Notes: generated from the sequence alone by a model not told the origin. 59,664 nt of DNA from Ardenticatenales bacterium (GCA_020634795.1 JACKAZ010000015.1:1-59664); one strand, 5' to 3'. Positions 26,980 through 36,619 are shown, counted from the first letter of the stretch. Numbers and translations: made by a program.

Positions 26980-28218
26980 TTACACCATTGCCTCGAGCAG
27001 CCGCGCGGTGGCGACGCGGGCGCGTTGCGGGTCGATGCGTTGGGCGAGGCGCTGGCATCGACGGGCTACGTCTTTGTCGCCGAGCAGGGCGTCGATCTGC
27101 GCGGCAATCCGAGGGCCAGTGGCATGGCGCGGGGCAAGGCGATTGCCGACGCCAAGCCGTCGGATGCGACGCGCGTTGTCCGGCTGGTCGTGGGTCATCG
27201 GCAGAATGAGCTGTGGCACCCCCGCAGCCAGCGCCTGCGCCAATGTGCCGATACCGCCGTGATGAGCGATCAGCGCCAGATGGGGCATCAAGCGGTTGAA
27301 CGGCACATAATCGACGTAAAGCACCGATTCTGGCAACCGATCAGGCATCTGCGCTCTATCGTGCGCGACCAGAATCGCCCGCCGCCCCAGCCGCTGTGCC
27401 GCATCCACCGCCGCTGCAAAGAAGCGATCGGCGTGCCTCATCGCGGAACCCGCAGTGAAGAGGAGCGGCGCGTCGCCGCCCTCAAGAAAACGTTGCAGCC
27501 CGTCCGGCAGTGGCGTTTCTTGGCCCGCGTCGTAGAGCATGAAGCCGGTCGTCGCTAGGGCGTCCGGCCAATCGGGCTGGCGCGGCGCGAACCAGTCAGG
27601 GTAGAGACCGATCACCCGGGTGGGCGACATCAGCCACTCCCCAAAGGGACGACGGATCGGGCGCAAGTCGAGCGCACGCCGCATCTCGTTGAGCGGCCCG
27701 TTGAGGTGGGGCGCGATCACAAAGCGGTCAACGTTGAAGTAGAAGAGCCGCTTGAGCGGCCCGGGCAGCCAGCGCGGCAGCTCGACCCCGTTGATCGGCG
27801 TGTCATGCACGCTGCGCAACAACGCGGGCTGTACCAACAGCGTCGCCACCCGATAGCCCCATTTCTCCTGCGCCAGCCGTGCCGCCAATCCAAGCGGCGA
27901 CGCGCCGATCACCACCTCGGCGGGATCGAAGCGGCGGATCGCGTCCATCAGCACCGGCGTGGCGGGCAGCAGCGCGTGGTTAATAATAGTAGCCAGTCCC
28001 CTAAACTGATCCCACAACAGCGGATCGTTGAGCAGTTGCTCGCCCGCCGCCCGATCCCCGACCTGGATGAAATCGAGGCCACAATCGCGGACAAAGCCCT
28101 CGTAAAATTCGTTGGCCCCGACAACGACCTCGTGGCCGCGCTCGCGCAACGTCATGCCCAGGCCGAGCAGGGGAAAAACGTCGCCCGCGCTGCCGATGGT
28201 GGGGAGGAAGAGTTTCAT
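26980..28218 (-). CDS. GT1-family glycosyltransferase (GT-B fold, UGT/sterol-glucosyltransferase-like)
   Basis: About 412 residues. The N-terminal nucleotide-free domain starts with MKLFLPTIGSAGDVFPLLGL, the usual GT1 opening. The C-terminal sugar-nucleotide site includes HHGGIGTLAQALAAGVPQL and MTHDQPDNARR, with His, Gly and Asp-Gln in their family positions. Enzymes of this group put hexoses on lipids, sterols, carotenoids or natural products; the acceptor cannot be deduced. An in-frame upstream start at 28251 would add 11 unlike residues, so 28218 is preferred. It lies 151 bases upstream of the pentapeptide gene on the same strand. Confidence 0.85.
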   Translation of the reverse strand: MKLFLPTIGSAGDVFPLLGLGMTLRERGHEVVVGANEFYEGFVRDCGLDFIQVGDRAAGEQLLNDPLLWDQFRGLATIINHALLPATPVLMDAIRRFDPAEVVIGASPLGLAARLAQEKWGYRVATLLVQPALLRSVHDTPINGVELPRWLPGPLKRLFYFNVDRFVIAPHLNGPLNEMRRALDLRPIRRPFGEWLMSPTRVIGLYPDWFAPRQPDWPDALATTGFMLYDAGQETPLPDGLQRFLEGGDAPLLFTAGSAMRHADRFFAAAVDAAQRLGRRAILVAHDRAQMPDRLPESVLYVDYVPFNRLMPHLALIAHHGGIGTLAQALAAGVPQLILPMTHDQPDNARRIRRLGVGNRLAPRHATGPRIAAQIDALLGDKDVARRCQRLAQRIDPQRARVATARLLEAMV

Positions 28219-28475
28219 GAGTTTGATGAGTGGTGTGGGTTGAGGAGTCAATGAGTGGGGAGTTCGGGCGTTTGGCGAGGGATGGAGTTGTCATGGAGAA
28301 TGGAGAGATCATGCGCGGCGGCGCACCACAGAAGATGAAAGTAGCGCAAGACGATGTGCGGGTGTGTGGGTGTAGGGATGTGGGGCGTGGCTATAGCGTG
28401 GTATTCTGGTTTCCATCTTGACCCGTCCTTAATGGTGATGGGGGCATTCTTGGTCAATCCTATTCAGGACGGGTC

Positions 28476-28502
28476 ACCATGCCCCATGCCCCATGCACCA
28501 CA
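28476..28502. repeat. heptamer repeat (CCATGCM)n
   Basis: CCATGCC, CCATGCC and CCATGCA follow in tandem after CA; a variant of the CACCATG family. Confidence 0.7.
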
Positions 28503-28655
28503 CCCTGGCCGCTACGGTTGAGACAGAAATGGCGCGGCGACGCCCGCAAACGGGCCTATTTTCAGGGCGGCATGGGGTGACGTCACAGCGCGATTCACCA
28601 CGCCACCTCCGTTGCTAGTGGATCGCCCCAACGCCCCAACGCCCCAACGCTAAAC

Positions 28656-28687
28656 AACGAGGCCCGCGCAGTTGCACGAGCCTCGTT
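28656..28687 (-). terminator. terminator of pckA
   Basis: An 8-bp stem (AACGAGGC with GCCTCGTT) lies just past the pckA stop on its 3' side. On the minus strand it is followed by TTTAG, a short U tract, so termination may be moderate. Confidence 0.6.
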
Positions 28688-28711
28688 GATGGCCCTACAG
28701 GGGGTGGAACG

Positions 28712-30301
28712 TTACAGCTTCGGCCCCGCACTAGCCACACCGTCCGTAACTTTGCCTTCGTACTTTTGGAAGTTGTTGTTGAACATCGACGCCAGTTTGT
28801 GCGCCTGCGCGTCGTAGGCCGCTTTGTCGGCCCATGTTTCGCGCGGGTGCAGCACTTCGGAGGGCACACCGGGCACTTCGGTGGGGATGTGCAGCCCAAA
28901 GTAGCCATCGGTTTCCGTTTCGACATCGTCCAAATCGCCATCAAGGGCGGCGTGGAGCATGGCACGGGTGTACTTGATCGGCATACGCTTGCCGACGCCG
29001 TACGGACCACCGCTCCAACCCGTATTGATCAGCCACACTTTGGTATCCGGATGCGCTTCCAATTTCTGGCCGAGCAGCTTGGCGTAGCGGCTGGGCGGCA
29101 ACAGCAGGAACGGGGAGCCGAAGCAGGCGCTGAAGGTCGCTTGTGGCTCGGTCACGCCCCGCTCGGTTCCCGCCACTTTGGCGGTGTAGCCACTCAGGAA
29201 GTAATACATCGCCTGATCCTTGGTCAGTCGAGCGATGGGGGGCAGCACGCCGAAGGCGTCCGCCGTCAGGAAGAAAATGTTCTTCGGGTGGTTGCCTTGG
29301 CCGCTCTCCACAAAGTTGGAGATGAAGTGCAACGGATAGGAGGCGCGGGTGTTCTCCGTGATCGAATCGTCGTCCAGATCGAGTTCGCGCGTCTCCTCGT
29401 CGACAACCACATTTTCGAGGATCGTACCAAAGCGGCGCGTGGTGGCATAGATGTCCGGCTCGGCTTCTTCGCTCAGGCGGATCACCTTGGCGTAGCAGCC
29501 CCCTTCGAAGTTGAAGATGCCGTCCTCGTCCCAACCATGTTCGTCGTCGCCGATCAGGCCACGGGTGGGGTCGGCGGAAAGCGTGGTTTTGCCGGTGCCG
29601 CTCAAACCAAAGAAGAGGGCCGTGTCGCCATCTTCGCCGATGTTCGCCGAGCAGTGCATCGACAAGACATCTTTCAGCGGGAGCAGGTAGTTCATCACGC
29701 CGAAGATCGATTTCTTCATCTCGCCCGCATATTTGGTGCCCGCAACGAGCACCACGCCCGCATCGGGGTTCACGACGACGGCGGTCGAGGTGTTAAAGCC
29801 CAGCGCTTGCCACCCTTCCACCTTCAGGTGGGGCGCATGCAGAATCGTGAATTCGGGGCTGAAGTCGGCCAGTTGCGCGGCGGAGGGGCGCAGGAACATG
29901 TTGTAGATGAAGAGGTTCGACCATGCCGCTTCGTTCACCACACGGACCGACAAGCGGTGCGCCTCATCGGCGCCTGCGTAGACATCCCGCACGTAGAGGT
30001 TCGGTTGCTCGTTCAGGTAGTTAAGGATCTGACGCTTCAATTCCTCGTAACTTTCGGGGCTTACTTCGACGTTCACCGCACCCCACCAGATGTTGCCCTC
30101 ACTCTTGGGACCACGAACGACAAAACGGTCTTTGGGGGATCGGCCGGTGTGGGGCGCCGTAATGGCATTGAAGGGTCCTTCTGCCGTCAACTCGCCCTCG
30201 CCGTTACTCACGGCTTCTTCAATCAGCTCAGCAGGGGACAGTTGCCAATGGACTTCACCCTGTGGATCGAGACCAGGAAAAATGGATGTGTGATCCGACA
30301 T
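28712..30301 (-). CDS. pckA: phosphoenolpyruvate carboxykinase (ATP)
   Basis: A 529-residue ATP-type PEPCK that converts oxaloacetate and ATP to PEP and CO2, the entry step of gluconeogenesis. The P-loop GLSGTGKTTLSADP lies at about 230, followed by the metal site DDEHGWDEDG and the FNFEGGCYAK segment. The Arg-rich substrate site NTRASYPLHFISN comes later, and the N-terminal TGRSPKD motif is intact. The ATG at 30301 has AAAGGAG 12 bases upstream; a GTG at 30331 would only add ten unlike residues. It is a single-gene unit, divergent from the broken MFS gene. Confidence 0.95.
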   Translation of the reverse strand: MSDHTSIFPGLDPQGEVHWQLSPAELIEEAVSNGEGELTAEGPFNAITAPHTGRSPKDRFVVRGPKSEGNIWWGAVNVEVSPESYEELKRQILNYLNEQPNLYVRDVYAGADEAHRLSVRVVNEAAWSNLFIYNMFLRPSAAQLADFSPEFTILHAPHLKVEGWQALGFNTSTAVVVNPDAGVVLVAGTKYAGEMKKSIFGVMNYLLPLKDVLSMHCSANIGEDGDTALFFGLSGTGKTTLSADPTRGLIGDDEHGWDEDGIFNFEGGCYAKVIRLSEEAEPDIYATTRRFGTILENVVVDEETRELDLDDDSITENTRASYPLHFISNFVESGQGNHPKNIFFLTADAFGVLPPIARLTKDQAMYYFLSGYTAKVAGTERGVTEPQATFSACFGSPFLLLPPSRYAKLLGQKLEAHPDTKVWLINTGWSGGPYGVGKRMPIKYTRAMLHAALDGDLDDVETETDGYFGLHIPTEVPGVPSEVLHPRETWADKAAYDAQAHKLASMFNNNFQKYEGKVTDGVASAGPKL

Positions 30302-30727
30302 TGCTTGCAAACTCCTTTGTTCGTGGGTCACTTTTTACGCATCACCACCGCAATCCGCGCAATCACGTCACGCGCACAGAACTGCCTTGCTAGACGCGGC
30401 GTACGTTGCCTCACATCCTATCACTGCTTAGCTTCCGAGGCAAGCAATTCAACCCCAAATTAGCGTGTTTTACCCCACATTCTGCCGCTGAAAACGGACA
30501 GTGCGCGAAATCATGGCAAATCGCGACTATTTTGATGATTGTCAGCATCGGGCAGAAAGGCGCAATGGGGCGACGCCGCCCTGCCGAGTGCGGCGCGATG
30601 CCGCATTTGACAAAGTGAGCGATTCGAGGCAATATAGTGTCGATCTTACACTAACTAAGAGGACTTTGCTCGACGGCTCATCAGATGATCGCCGCCGACC
30701 CGAGTCACGACGCTCACGAAAGAAGCG
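30302..30727. other. divergent spacer between pckA and the MFS gene
   Basis: No gene seen. It holds the likely promoter of the MFS gene (30607-30638) and, unidentified by me, that of pckA. Confidence 0.7.
30607..30638 (+). promoter_or_regulatory. candidate promoter of the MFS gene
   Basis: A perfect TTGACA at 30607-30612 faces TATAGT at 30633-30638. The 20-base spacing is longer than ideal; CAATAT at 30630-30635 gives 17. Confidence 0.4.
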
Positions 30728-32081
30728 ATGGAGATGACGACGAAACAACTCACCTACGACGACGCGATCAACGCGGTCGGCTTCGGCAACTTCCAGCGCA
30801 AGCTGATGGTCATTTGCGGGCTGGGCTGGGCCGCCGACGCGATGGAAATCTTGATCATCGCCTTTGCCATCCCCGCCATCGCGCTGGAATGGGGCATCAC
30901 GGCCAGCCAGAAAGGGCTGCTCGCTTCGGCGATCTTTTTGGGGATGTTGGCCGGTGCCTGGTTCTGGGGCGGCCTCGCCGATCGGATCGGGCGCAAGGTC
31001 GGCTTCATGGCCACGATCGGGGTCGATTCGATCTTTGGGCTGCTCTCGGCGCTCTCGCCGAATTTCATCGTGCTGCTGATTCTGCGCACGATTACTGGCT
31101 TTGGGGTCGGCGGCACCCTGCCGGTCGATTACAGCATGTTCGCCGAATACCTGCCCCAAGAAAAGCGGGGCCGCTACCTCGTGCTGCTCGAATCCTTCTG
31201 GGCGCTCGGCACGATCGTGGTGGCGGGCTTGGCATGGCTGCTGGTGCCAACGCTCGGTTGGCGGGCGCTGCTGGCCGTCTCGGCCATTCCGGGCCTCATC
31301 ATCCTGTGGATTCGGCGCTACATCCCCGAATCGCCCCGCTATCTGCTGGTCAGCGGCAAGCCGGAGGAAGCGCGCGCCGTCCTTGAACGGGTCGCGCGTG
31401 AGAACGGCACCACCCTGCCGGAGGGCGAGCTGATCGTGCCACCGGCCCAGCCTCGGCCGCAAGCAGCGATCTCTTCTGAGGGCAAGCTGGCCCGCACCAA
31501 TTCCTGCTGCTCTGGACGATCTGGTTTCGTTTCGCTGGCCACCACGCGTTTTCACGTGGCTGCCGACCTACTTCCGCGAGCTGGGCATGGAGATGTTGCC
31601 GGTCTATCAGAATACCTTCCTGCTGGCGCTGGCCCAGTTGCCGGGTTATTTCTCGGCGGCGTGGCTGGTCGAACGCTGGGGCCGTACCCGCACCATGAGC
31701 CTCTACCTGTTGGGTAGCGCGCTCTTCACCTTCGCCTTTGCGACGGTCAATTCGCTGAATATGGTGGTGGCGATGGCGATCTGGATGAGCTTCTTCACGC
31801 TCGGCGCGTGGGGCGCGCTCTACGCCTACACACCGGAAGCTTACCCCACCACGTTGCGCGGGACGGGGATGGGCGGTGCCAGCGGCATGGCGCGGATCGC
31901 GGGCGTCATCGCGCCGATCTTGGGCGGCATACTCGTGGGTCAGGCGCTCTCCGTGCCGCTGACCGTCTATGCGGCCTCCTTTGCGCTGGCCGGGCTGGCC
32001 GCGCTGCTGCTGCCCCGCGAAACCAACGATCAGCCGCTGCAAGATACGTTGTCGCAGACGCTGGTCGCCAGCGGGGATTGA
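30728..32081 (+). pseudogene. MFS transporter (NiaP/SV2-like), broken by frameshifts
   Basis: The first part reads as a sugar-porter-type major facilitator with the characteristic GGLADRIGRKVG loop and RTITGFGVGGTLPVDYS, related to niacin/aromatic-acid transporters such as NiaP. Around 31480-31560 the meaning moves through three frames: the first up to about KLART, a second for FLLLWTIWF, and a third from FTWLPTYFRELG to the end at 32081 (LVERWGRTR, YTPEAYPTTLRGTGMG). At least two single-base losses plus a few missing codons explain it. Complete, it would be about 450 residues. Sequencing error is possible, but the adjacent chelatase shows real decay. Confidence 0.75.
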
Positions 32082-32479
32082 GGCGATGTGAGGGTGTGCG
32101 GGGAACAGGGGCTGGGGGAGCTTACGGAGCTTGGGAGCTGGTGGGGAACGCCGAGGCGAGGGCCACCGTGTACTATGGGCTTTGCAAGATGTGAGGATGT
32201 GGGCGCGGTTGGGCGCGGTGGGGCAGCGAATTGCCCTTGGCCAAGGCAGTAGCTCATTGCTTCAGATCGCGGCCGCCGAGTTACGCAACAGCTGCCGCCG
32301 TTCTGGTGTTCAGATCGGAATTATCGATGCCGTGATCGCTCAGTAGTGCATCAGAGATGGCGATTCTGTACTCCCGACGACCGATAAAGACTTCTCTCAC
32401 GCCGCACAGCACCTTCCGCTTCGGCTCCACAGGTCGTAATCCCCGCTGCCGCCAACAGAGAGTCGCCTACCCCCACCCC
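32082..32479. other. spacer between two broken genes
   Basis: No gene seen. It includes a GAGCTT/GAGCTGG array (32109-32145) that is the complement of the AGCTCCC repeat at 111-158. Confidence 0.6.
32109..32145. repeat. AGCTCCC-family repeat, complementary orientation
   Basis: GGGGGAGCTT, CGGAGCTT and GGGAGCTGG follow in series. Confidence 0.45.
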
Positions 32480-34491
32480 TCACCGTCGCCGCTGCTCCAC
32501 CACGGAGCGCAGCGCGTGGGCGCTGAACTCCTTCAGGCTGATCGTTCTGCGCCCATCGCATCGCCCATGCATTGGCTGGAGGCCACGCAGGTCAAAGGCC
32601 TGTGCTCGGTATTGTCGACGATGGCATCGTAGTGGCGCTTCGCTGAAGAGCCGTTCAGTTGCATCGCTTCTGCTGCGGCGGCTGAGTGCGGATGCTGACA
32701 TTGCCTGCCCCTGTCGGCTGTGCGGCAACAACACTGTCAGCGTGCGATCTCGGGGTTGCGGGCGCAGCTCCCGCTCGATCACCTCCAGCGTTTGGTAGAG
32801 ACGCCGGCCAAGCGGCGCTTTGCCGCCCACCTGATTGTTTGCGCAACGCCCGCTCCAGCTCGATGAGCTGGTGGGCGGCACCACGGTCGCGCGATCTCGG
32901 TGGCGCATTGAGGCCAACGCTGTCCTGTTTCTGGTAAGCATCTTTCAGCAGCGAAAGAATCGCGCCTTTGGTCGTCGCATCCGTTCGAGGCGCTATGCTC
33001 CACGACGCGCCGACCACGAAGAGGATCAGGTTGGCGGCGCGGTGCACGCGACCTTACGCTGCACCGTGGCGGCGGATACCAGTGCCGCCGTCGTCGCGGC
33101 GGTGGATCGCAAGCGGCACGCGGTCGCGTCGAAGGCGATGGTTCTGGGCGCGGCCCCATCGGCTAGCCTTGATGTAGCGCCCCGTTTGCGCCCGGTGGGT
33201 GTAGAGCGCCGTGGCGGGTCAATCGATCGAGGCTGGTCGCCACCTGCCAGGCGAGGAAGATGGCGCTGATCTCGATCTCTTCGACCATCCCCGGAATCCT
33301 GCGCGCGCCATGATCCGGGCACATCTTGGGCGAGCCTGGGGCCTCGCGTTCATCTCGCCCCCTCTTGCCCCTTCCGCCCTGTCAGCCGAGAACCCGTCTC
33401 GTCTAAGCCTTTTTTTACGGTCGGCGTCCATCTCAGCTGCCTGATCCAACTTCTCGGTTTGCCCGACGCCTTATAGCCGTTCTTGCAGCATCGCCATCTC
33501 TTGATCCCCGCCCTGTAACAGTCGGTGGCGCTTCAGGCGGTGTGGCATGCAAGGCGAGCTGGCGCCGCGACGAGCATATCAACTTCCGTGATTCAGTCTG
33601 TCCTTCGAGGATGCTGGCGCAAATATCGCCCTTCTGTAAATCGTCAGGTCGGCGCGGTGGCCGTCCACCCCAGCTCGCTGGTGAGGCTGGCGATGGCGTA
33701 GAGGTCTTGTGTGCTGTACTGCACATCGCCCAACAGTTCGCGGGCCGCGGCAATGTGGGCGGTGAGATCGCTTCCTCTTCTGGCTCCAATCGGCCAAAGG
33801 CATCGGGGTCGCGCTCGAATTCGATGCGGCGTTGCAGGATTGCCATCCGTTGGGAGGCCGCGTCGATACCCCTACCCACCCAAAAGCCGAAGCGGTCGAG
33901 CAGTTGGGGGCGCAGCTCGCCCTCTTCGGGGTTCATTGTGCCCACCAGCACGAATTGGGCCGGATGGGTGAAGGAGATGCCCTCCCGTTCCACCACGTTG
34001 GTCCCCATCGCGGCGGCATCGAGTAACAGGTCGACCACATGGTCGTCGAGCAGATTCACCTCATCGACATAGAGCACACCACGGTTGGCGTTGGCCAGCA
34101 CGCCCGGCTCGAAGGATTTCTCCCCCTCTTTAATGGCCCGTTCGATATCGAGCGTACCGACCACACGATCTTCCGTCGCGCTGACCGGCAGATCGACCAT
34201 CCGCGTTTTGCGATGTTCGATGGGAAGCGGGGTTTCGCCGGATTTCATCCGGTCACGGCAGAGGTCGCAGAGGTTCTTTTCATCGTGGGGGTCGCAGGCA
34301 AAGGGGCAGCCCGCCACCACGGTCAGTTCCGGTAACAGTGCCGCGAGCGCACGCACCGCGGTACTCTTGGCCGTGCCACGTTCGCCGCGGATCAGCACCC
34401 CGCCGATGCGCGGATTGATGGCGTTAAGGATCAGGGCCTGCTTCATGCGCGGCTGGCCGACGATTGCGGTAAAGGGAAATAGGGTCGCCAT
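32480..34491 (-). pseudogene. ChlI-ChlD-type fused chelatase/VWA protein, decayed
   Basis: The first 240 codons read cleanly as a magnesium/cobalt-chelatase AAA+ subunit: GERGTAKST Walker A, the CPFACDP and CDLC cysteines, VLYVDEVNLLDD Walker B and GTMNPEEGELRPQLLDRFG. Near 33765 the frame slips; AAARELLGDVQYSTQDLYAI continues in a second frame and VDGHRADLTIY in a third. More slips follow, then a VWA part at 33040-32480 (NLILFVVGASWS, KGAILSLLKDAYQK, TLEVIERELR, SAHALRSVVEQRR). The MIDAS Asp is Gly. The whole span matches a single fused protein of about 670 residues. An intact promoter still precedes it. The neighbouring IS630 element may have helped the decay but does not interrupt the frame. 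Confidence 0.8.
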
Positions 34492-34529
34492 ATCGTTCTC
34501 TTGCTCTGGTATTGTTACAGGGTGAGAAG

Positions 34530-34558
34530 AGTATAGCGAGCGGTGGCGGCGCGTCCAA
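34530..34558 (-). promoter_or_regulatory. sigma-70-type promoter of the chelatase pseudogene
   Basis: On the minus strand TTGGAC (34553-34558), a 17-base spacer and TATACT (34530-34535) lie 39 bases before the ATG at 34491. Confidence 0.7.
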
Positions 34559-34674
34559 CGGGGAAGCGATCTGAACGAGAAGCGTTGAAGCGTTGAAACA
34601 GTCTGCCCTGAGCTTTCCGTTCGCGCAGCGGTCCGAAGGACTAGTACAGCCTGGCGGAAATAGGCATACAATAA

Positions 34675-35349
34675 TCAAGCGGCAAGAGGGCGCCCCTTGT
34701 AGGTCCACTTGAAAGGCTTGGCCAAGGTGCGATTGAAATAGTCGATGAAATCCAAAATGCGTTCTCGCAATGCCGCGCTTGAGTCAAATGAAGCGCGCTT
34801 CAAGAGGCGGCGCACCAAAATGCTGAACCAGATTTCAACCTGATTGAGCCAGGAACTGTGTTTGGGCGTGTAGATAAAACGTATCCGGTGTGTCGGCTCC
34901 TCCAGAAACTGTGCGCGGCTGGCCATGCTTTGCAGGATGCCCGACTTCCCTTTAACGCCCAGTTCTAGCTGCAAGTCGCAATAGTGGTCTACCAGCCGCA
35001 CCGCCGCTTCAGATTTGTGGGTATTGAGTTGGTCCAGAATTATCACCCACTCGCCCTGCGGGTCGCGACTCAGTAGCTGCTCCAGATGGGCCGCAAAGTC
35101 GGCTTCGGTGCGGCTATCGCCCACCGTTCCGAAGACGGTTCCCGTGGTCACATCAAAGCTCGCAATCAGGGCTTGAGTGCCGTGGCGCTTGTACTCGAAC
35201 TCTCGTTTCTCGATCTGGCCGGGCCGCATCGCACGTAGTGGACGCAGCGCTTCGAGGGCCTGAATGCCCGTCTTTTCATCGAGGCAAATGGTATGCCGCG
35301 TGCTCTCCTCTTGCGCGGCGGTAGCGTAGGCCTCACAGATCGTGCGCAC
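34675..35349 (-). CDS. IS630 transposase, DDE catalytic part
   Basis: The 224-residue second frame of the IS630 transposase. The DDE/D catalytic triad can be placed: first Asp in CLDEKTGIQ, second in IILDQLNTH, and the Glu in LNQVEIWFSIL near the C-terminus. It has no convincing start of its own; it continues the first frame after a shift at a run of six T and four A (minus strand, around 35440), as reading LKPHRSRYWLSNERAQD in the new frame restores the family sequence. Expression may need programmed frameshifting or transcript slippage there. Confidence 0.85.
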   Translation of the reverse strand: MRTICEAYATAAQEESTRHTICLDEKTGIQALEALRPLRAMRPGQIEKREFEYKRHGTQALIASFDVTTGTVFGTVGDSRTEADFAAHLEQLLSRDPQGEWVIILDQLNTHKSEAAVRLVDHYCDLQLELGVKGKSGILQSMASRAQFLEEPTHRIRFIYTPKHSSWLNQVEIWFSILVRRLLKRASFDSSAALRERILDFIDYFNRTLAKPFKWTYKGRPLAA

Positions 35350-35356
35350 GCGACCA

Positions 35357-35932
35357 TCAAATGCCGCTTTGTCCTGCGCCCGTTCGTTGCTCAGCCAATA
35401 GCGACTGCGATGCGGCTTTAAGGTGGCCTCCTTTTAAAAAACGCCCGATATGTCGGACTGAGATACTCGCTACGATCTCTTGCTTGACCACTTCGTCGGC
35501 CAACTCGCGCGGCGTCCAGTGGCTGACGGGGCGACCGACTTCCTCAGGTGGCTGGCAAGCTACCGCGATCATCTGACACAGCTGCTCTGCCGTAAATTTA
35601 CCCGGTGCCCCACTGCGCGGTTGATCGGCCAAGGCCGTATGTAGCAGGGCTTGATAGGCGCTCTTATCGTTCTCTGCTTCTGCTGCGGCTAAGCGTGGTT
35701 GCGCCTCCGCCCAGCGCCCGCGCCACGTGCGCACGGTATGGATATGGCAACCGACATCCTGGGCGATATGCGTATTACGCGCTCCCTGGCTGGCCTGCAG
35801 GATGATGCTGGCGCGTAGGACGAGGGCATGCGCCAGCCCTGTGCTGCGCGTGATACGTTCCAACTCTTCTTTCTGACGTGTGGTCACTGCTATCGCCAGC
35901 GGTTGCCGACCGCGCGGTTTGCGTTCTTCCAT
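35357..35932 (-). CDS. IS630 transposase, N-terminal helix-turn-helix part
   Basis: First frame of the IS630 transposase. Residues 1-130 hold two helix-turn-helix segments for binding the terminal repeats (ITRSTGLAHALVLRASIIL, NTHIAQDVGCHIHTVRTWRGRW). The meaningful sequence ends at ISVRHIGRFLK, at the T6A4 run; the last 25 residues are out-of-frame readthrough. The ATG opens with MEERKPRGRQPLAIAV. Confidence 0.8.
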   Translation of the reverse strand: MEERKPRGRQPLAIAVTTRQKEELERITRSTGLAHALVLRASIILQASQGARNTHIAQDVGCHIHTVRTWRGRWAEAQPRLAAAEAENDKSAYQALLHTALADQPRSGAPGKFTAEQLCQMIAVACQPPEEVGRPVSHWTPRELADEVVKQEIVASISVRHIGRFLKGGHLKAASQSLLAEQRTGAGQSGI

Positions 35933-36261
35933 GGCCCTGCCTCTCTCTTTTACTACCTCTATTTTGCGTGATGCAACCTATTTTATATTGTCTAGGCACT
36001 TCCGCCAGGCTGTACTAGGGAGAAATAAACGACCACGATGGAAACGTTCGAGCGATGGAGCAAAAGGGAAAAAGGAAAGAGGAACGGGGAACAAGAAGCA
36101 TTAGAATGGGCTGATTCTGGGTCTGCGAAGGCAGGCCTGTTGGCCGAAAGGCCCTTCAGCGGGGATCTCTAATCACCCGCGCCACGGCCACGAAGCCCCC
36201 GCTATACCAATTGGGTGTGTTTCAAACGGGTTATCGCTGGCGATCTGCGGCACCTCAGCGC

Positions 36262-36290
36262 GAGATACAGATAGAGATAGAGATAGAGAG
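36262..36290. repeat. GATAGA microsatellite
   Basis: About four tandem hexamers, GATACA then GATAGA repeated. Confidence 0.7.
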
Positions 36291-36401
36291 TGTCATGGTT
36301 CTGGCGTTGTAATTTCAACGCAAGGCAACGTGTCCGATTCGCGATTCGCGATGAACCCCCAGCTCAAATGAAACACCCTCGAATGAATTCCCCGCTGTGG
36401 C

Positions 36402-36485
36402 CCTACCCGCCAGTGGGAACCCACCGCCTGCGCAGATACTCGTTCGCTAGGCGCCTTTCCACCCTGATTACCCAACATATAGTTC
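36402..36485. repeat. dispersed ~85-bp repeat, copy 2
   Basis: Same orientation and block order as 9664-9748, with one internal base deleted relative to that copy. Confidence 0.5.
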
Positions 36486-36544
36486 CGCCATTGTGTGTTA
36501 TCGTCGGTGAAAGATTGCGTATAAGCCTCCCCTACTAGGGAATC

Positions 36545-36570
36545 CCCCTAGCTCCTTCAGCTCCCCTAGT
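36545..36570. repeat. AGCTCC short repeat array
   Basis: CTAGCTCCTT, CAGCTCCCC and CTAGTA; the family seen at 111-158. Confidence 0.4.
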
Positions 36571-36619
36571 ACTCTGTCAAGGGTCAAATGATGGATGGGC
36601 GATTGTCTGTAGAGAGATG

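Larger units (their letters stand above)
28219..28711. other. spacer between pckA and the glycosyltransferase gene
   Basis: No gene seen. It carries a heptamer array at 28476-28502, an octamer CGCCCCAA array at 28624-28649 and the pckA terminator at 28656-28687. Confidence 0.7.
34644..36015 (-). mobile_element. IS630-family insertion sequence
   Basis: A complete element of about 1.37 kb. Its ends are inverted repeats beginning GTACAGCCTGGCGGAA on both sides, flanked by TA dinucleotides (34642-34643 and 36016-36017), the target duplication expected of IS630/Tc1 elements. It carries two overlapping-frame transposase segments on the minus strand. It lies between the promoter of the decayed chelatase gene and the repeat-rich spacer before the toxin island. 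Confidence 0.85.

Noticed and set aside
28766..30463. 565-codon plus-strand frame opposite pckA
   Set aside because: It is the complement of a highly conserved enzyme gene and has no motif of its own.
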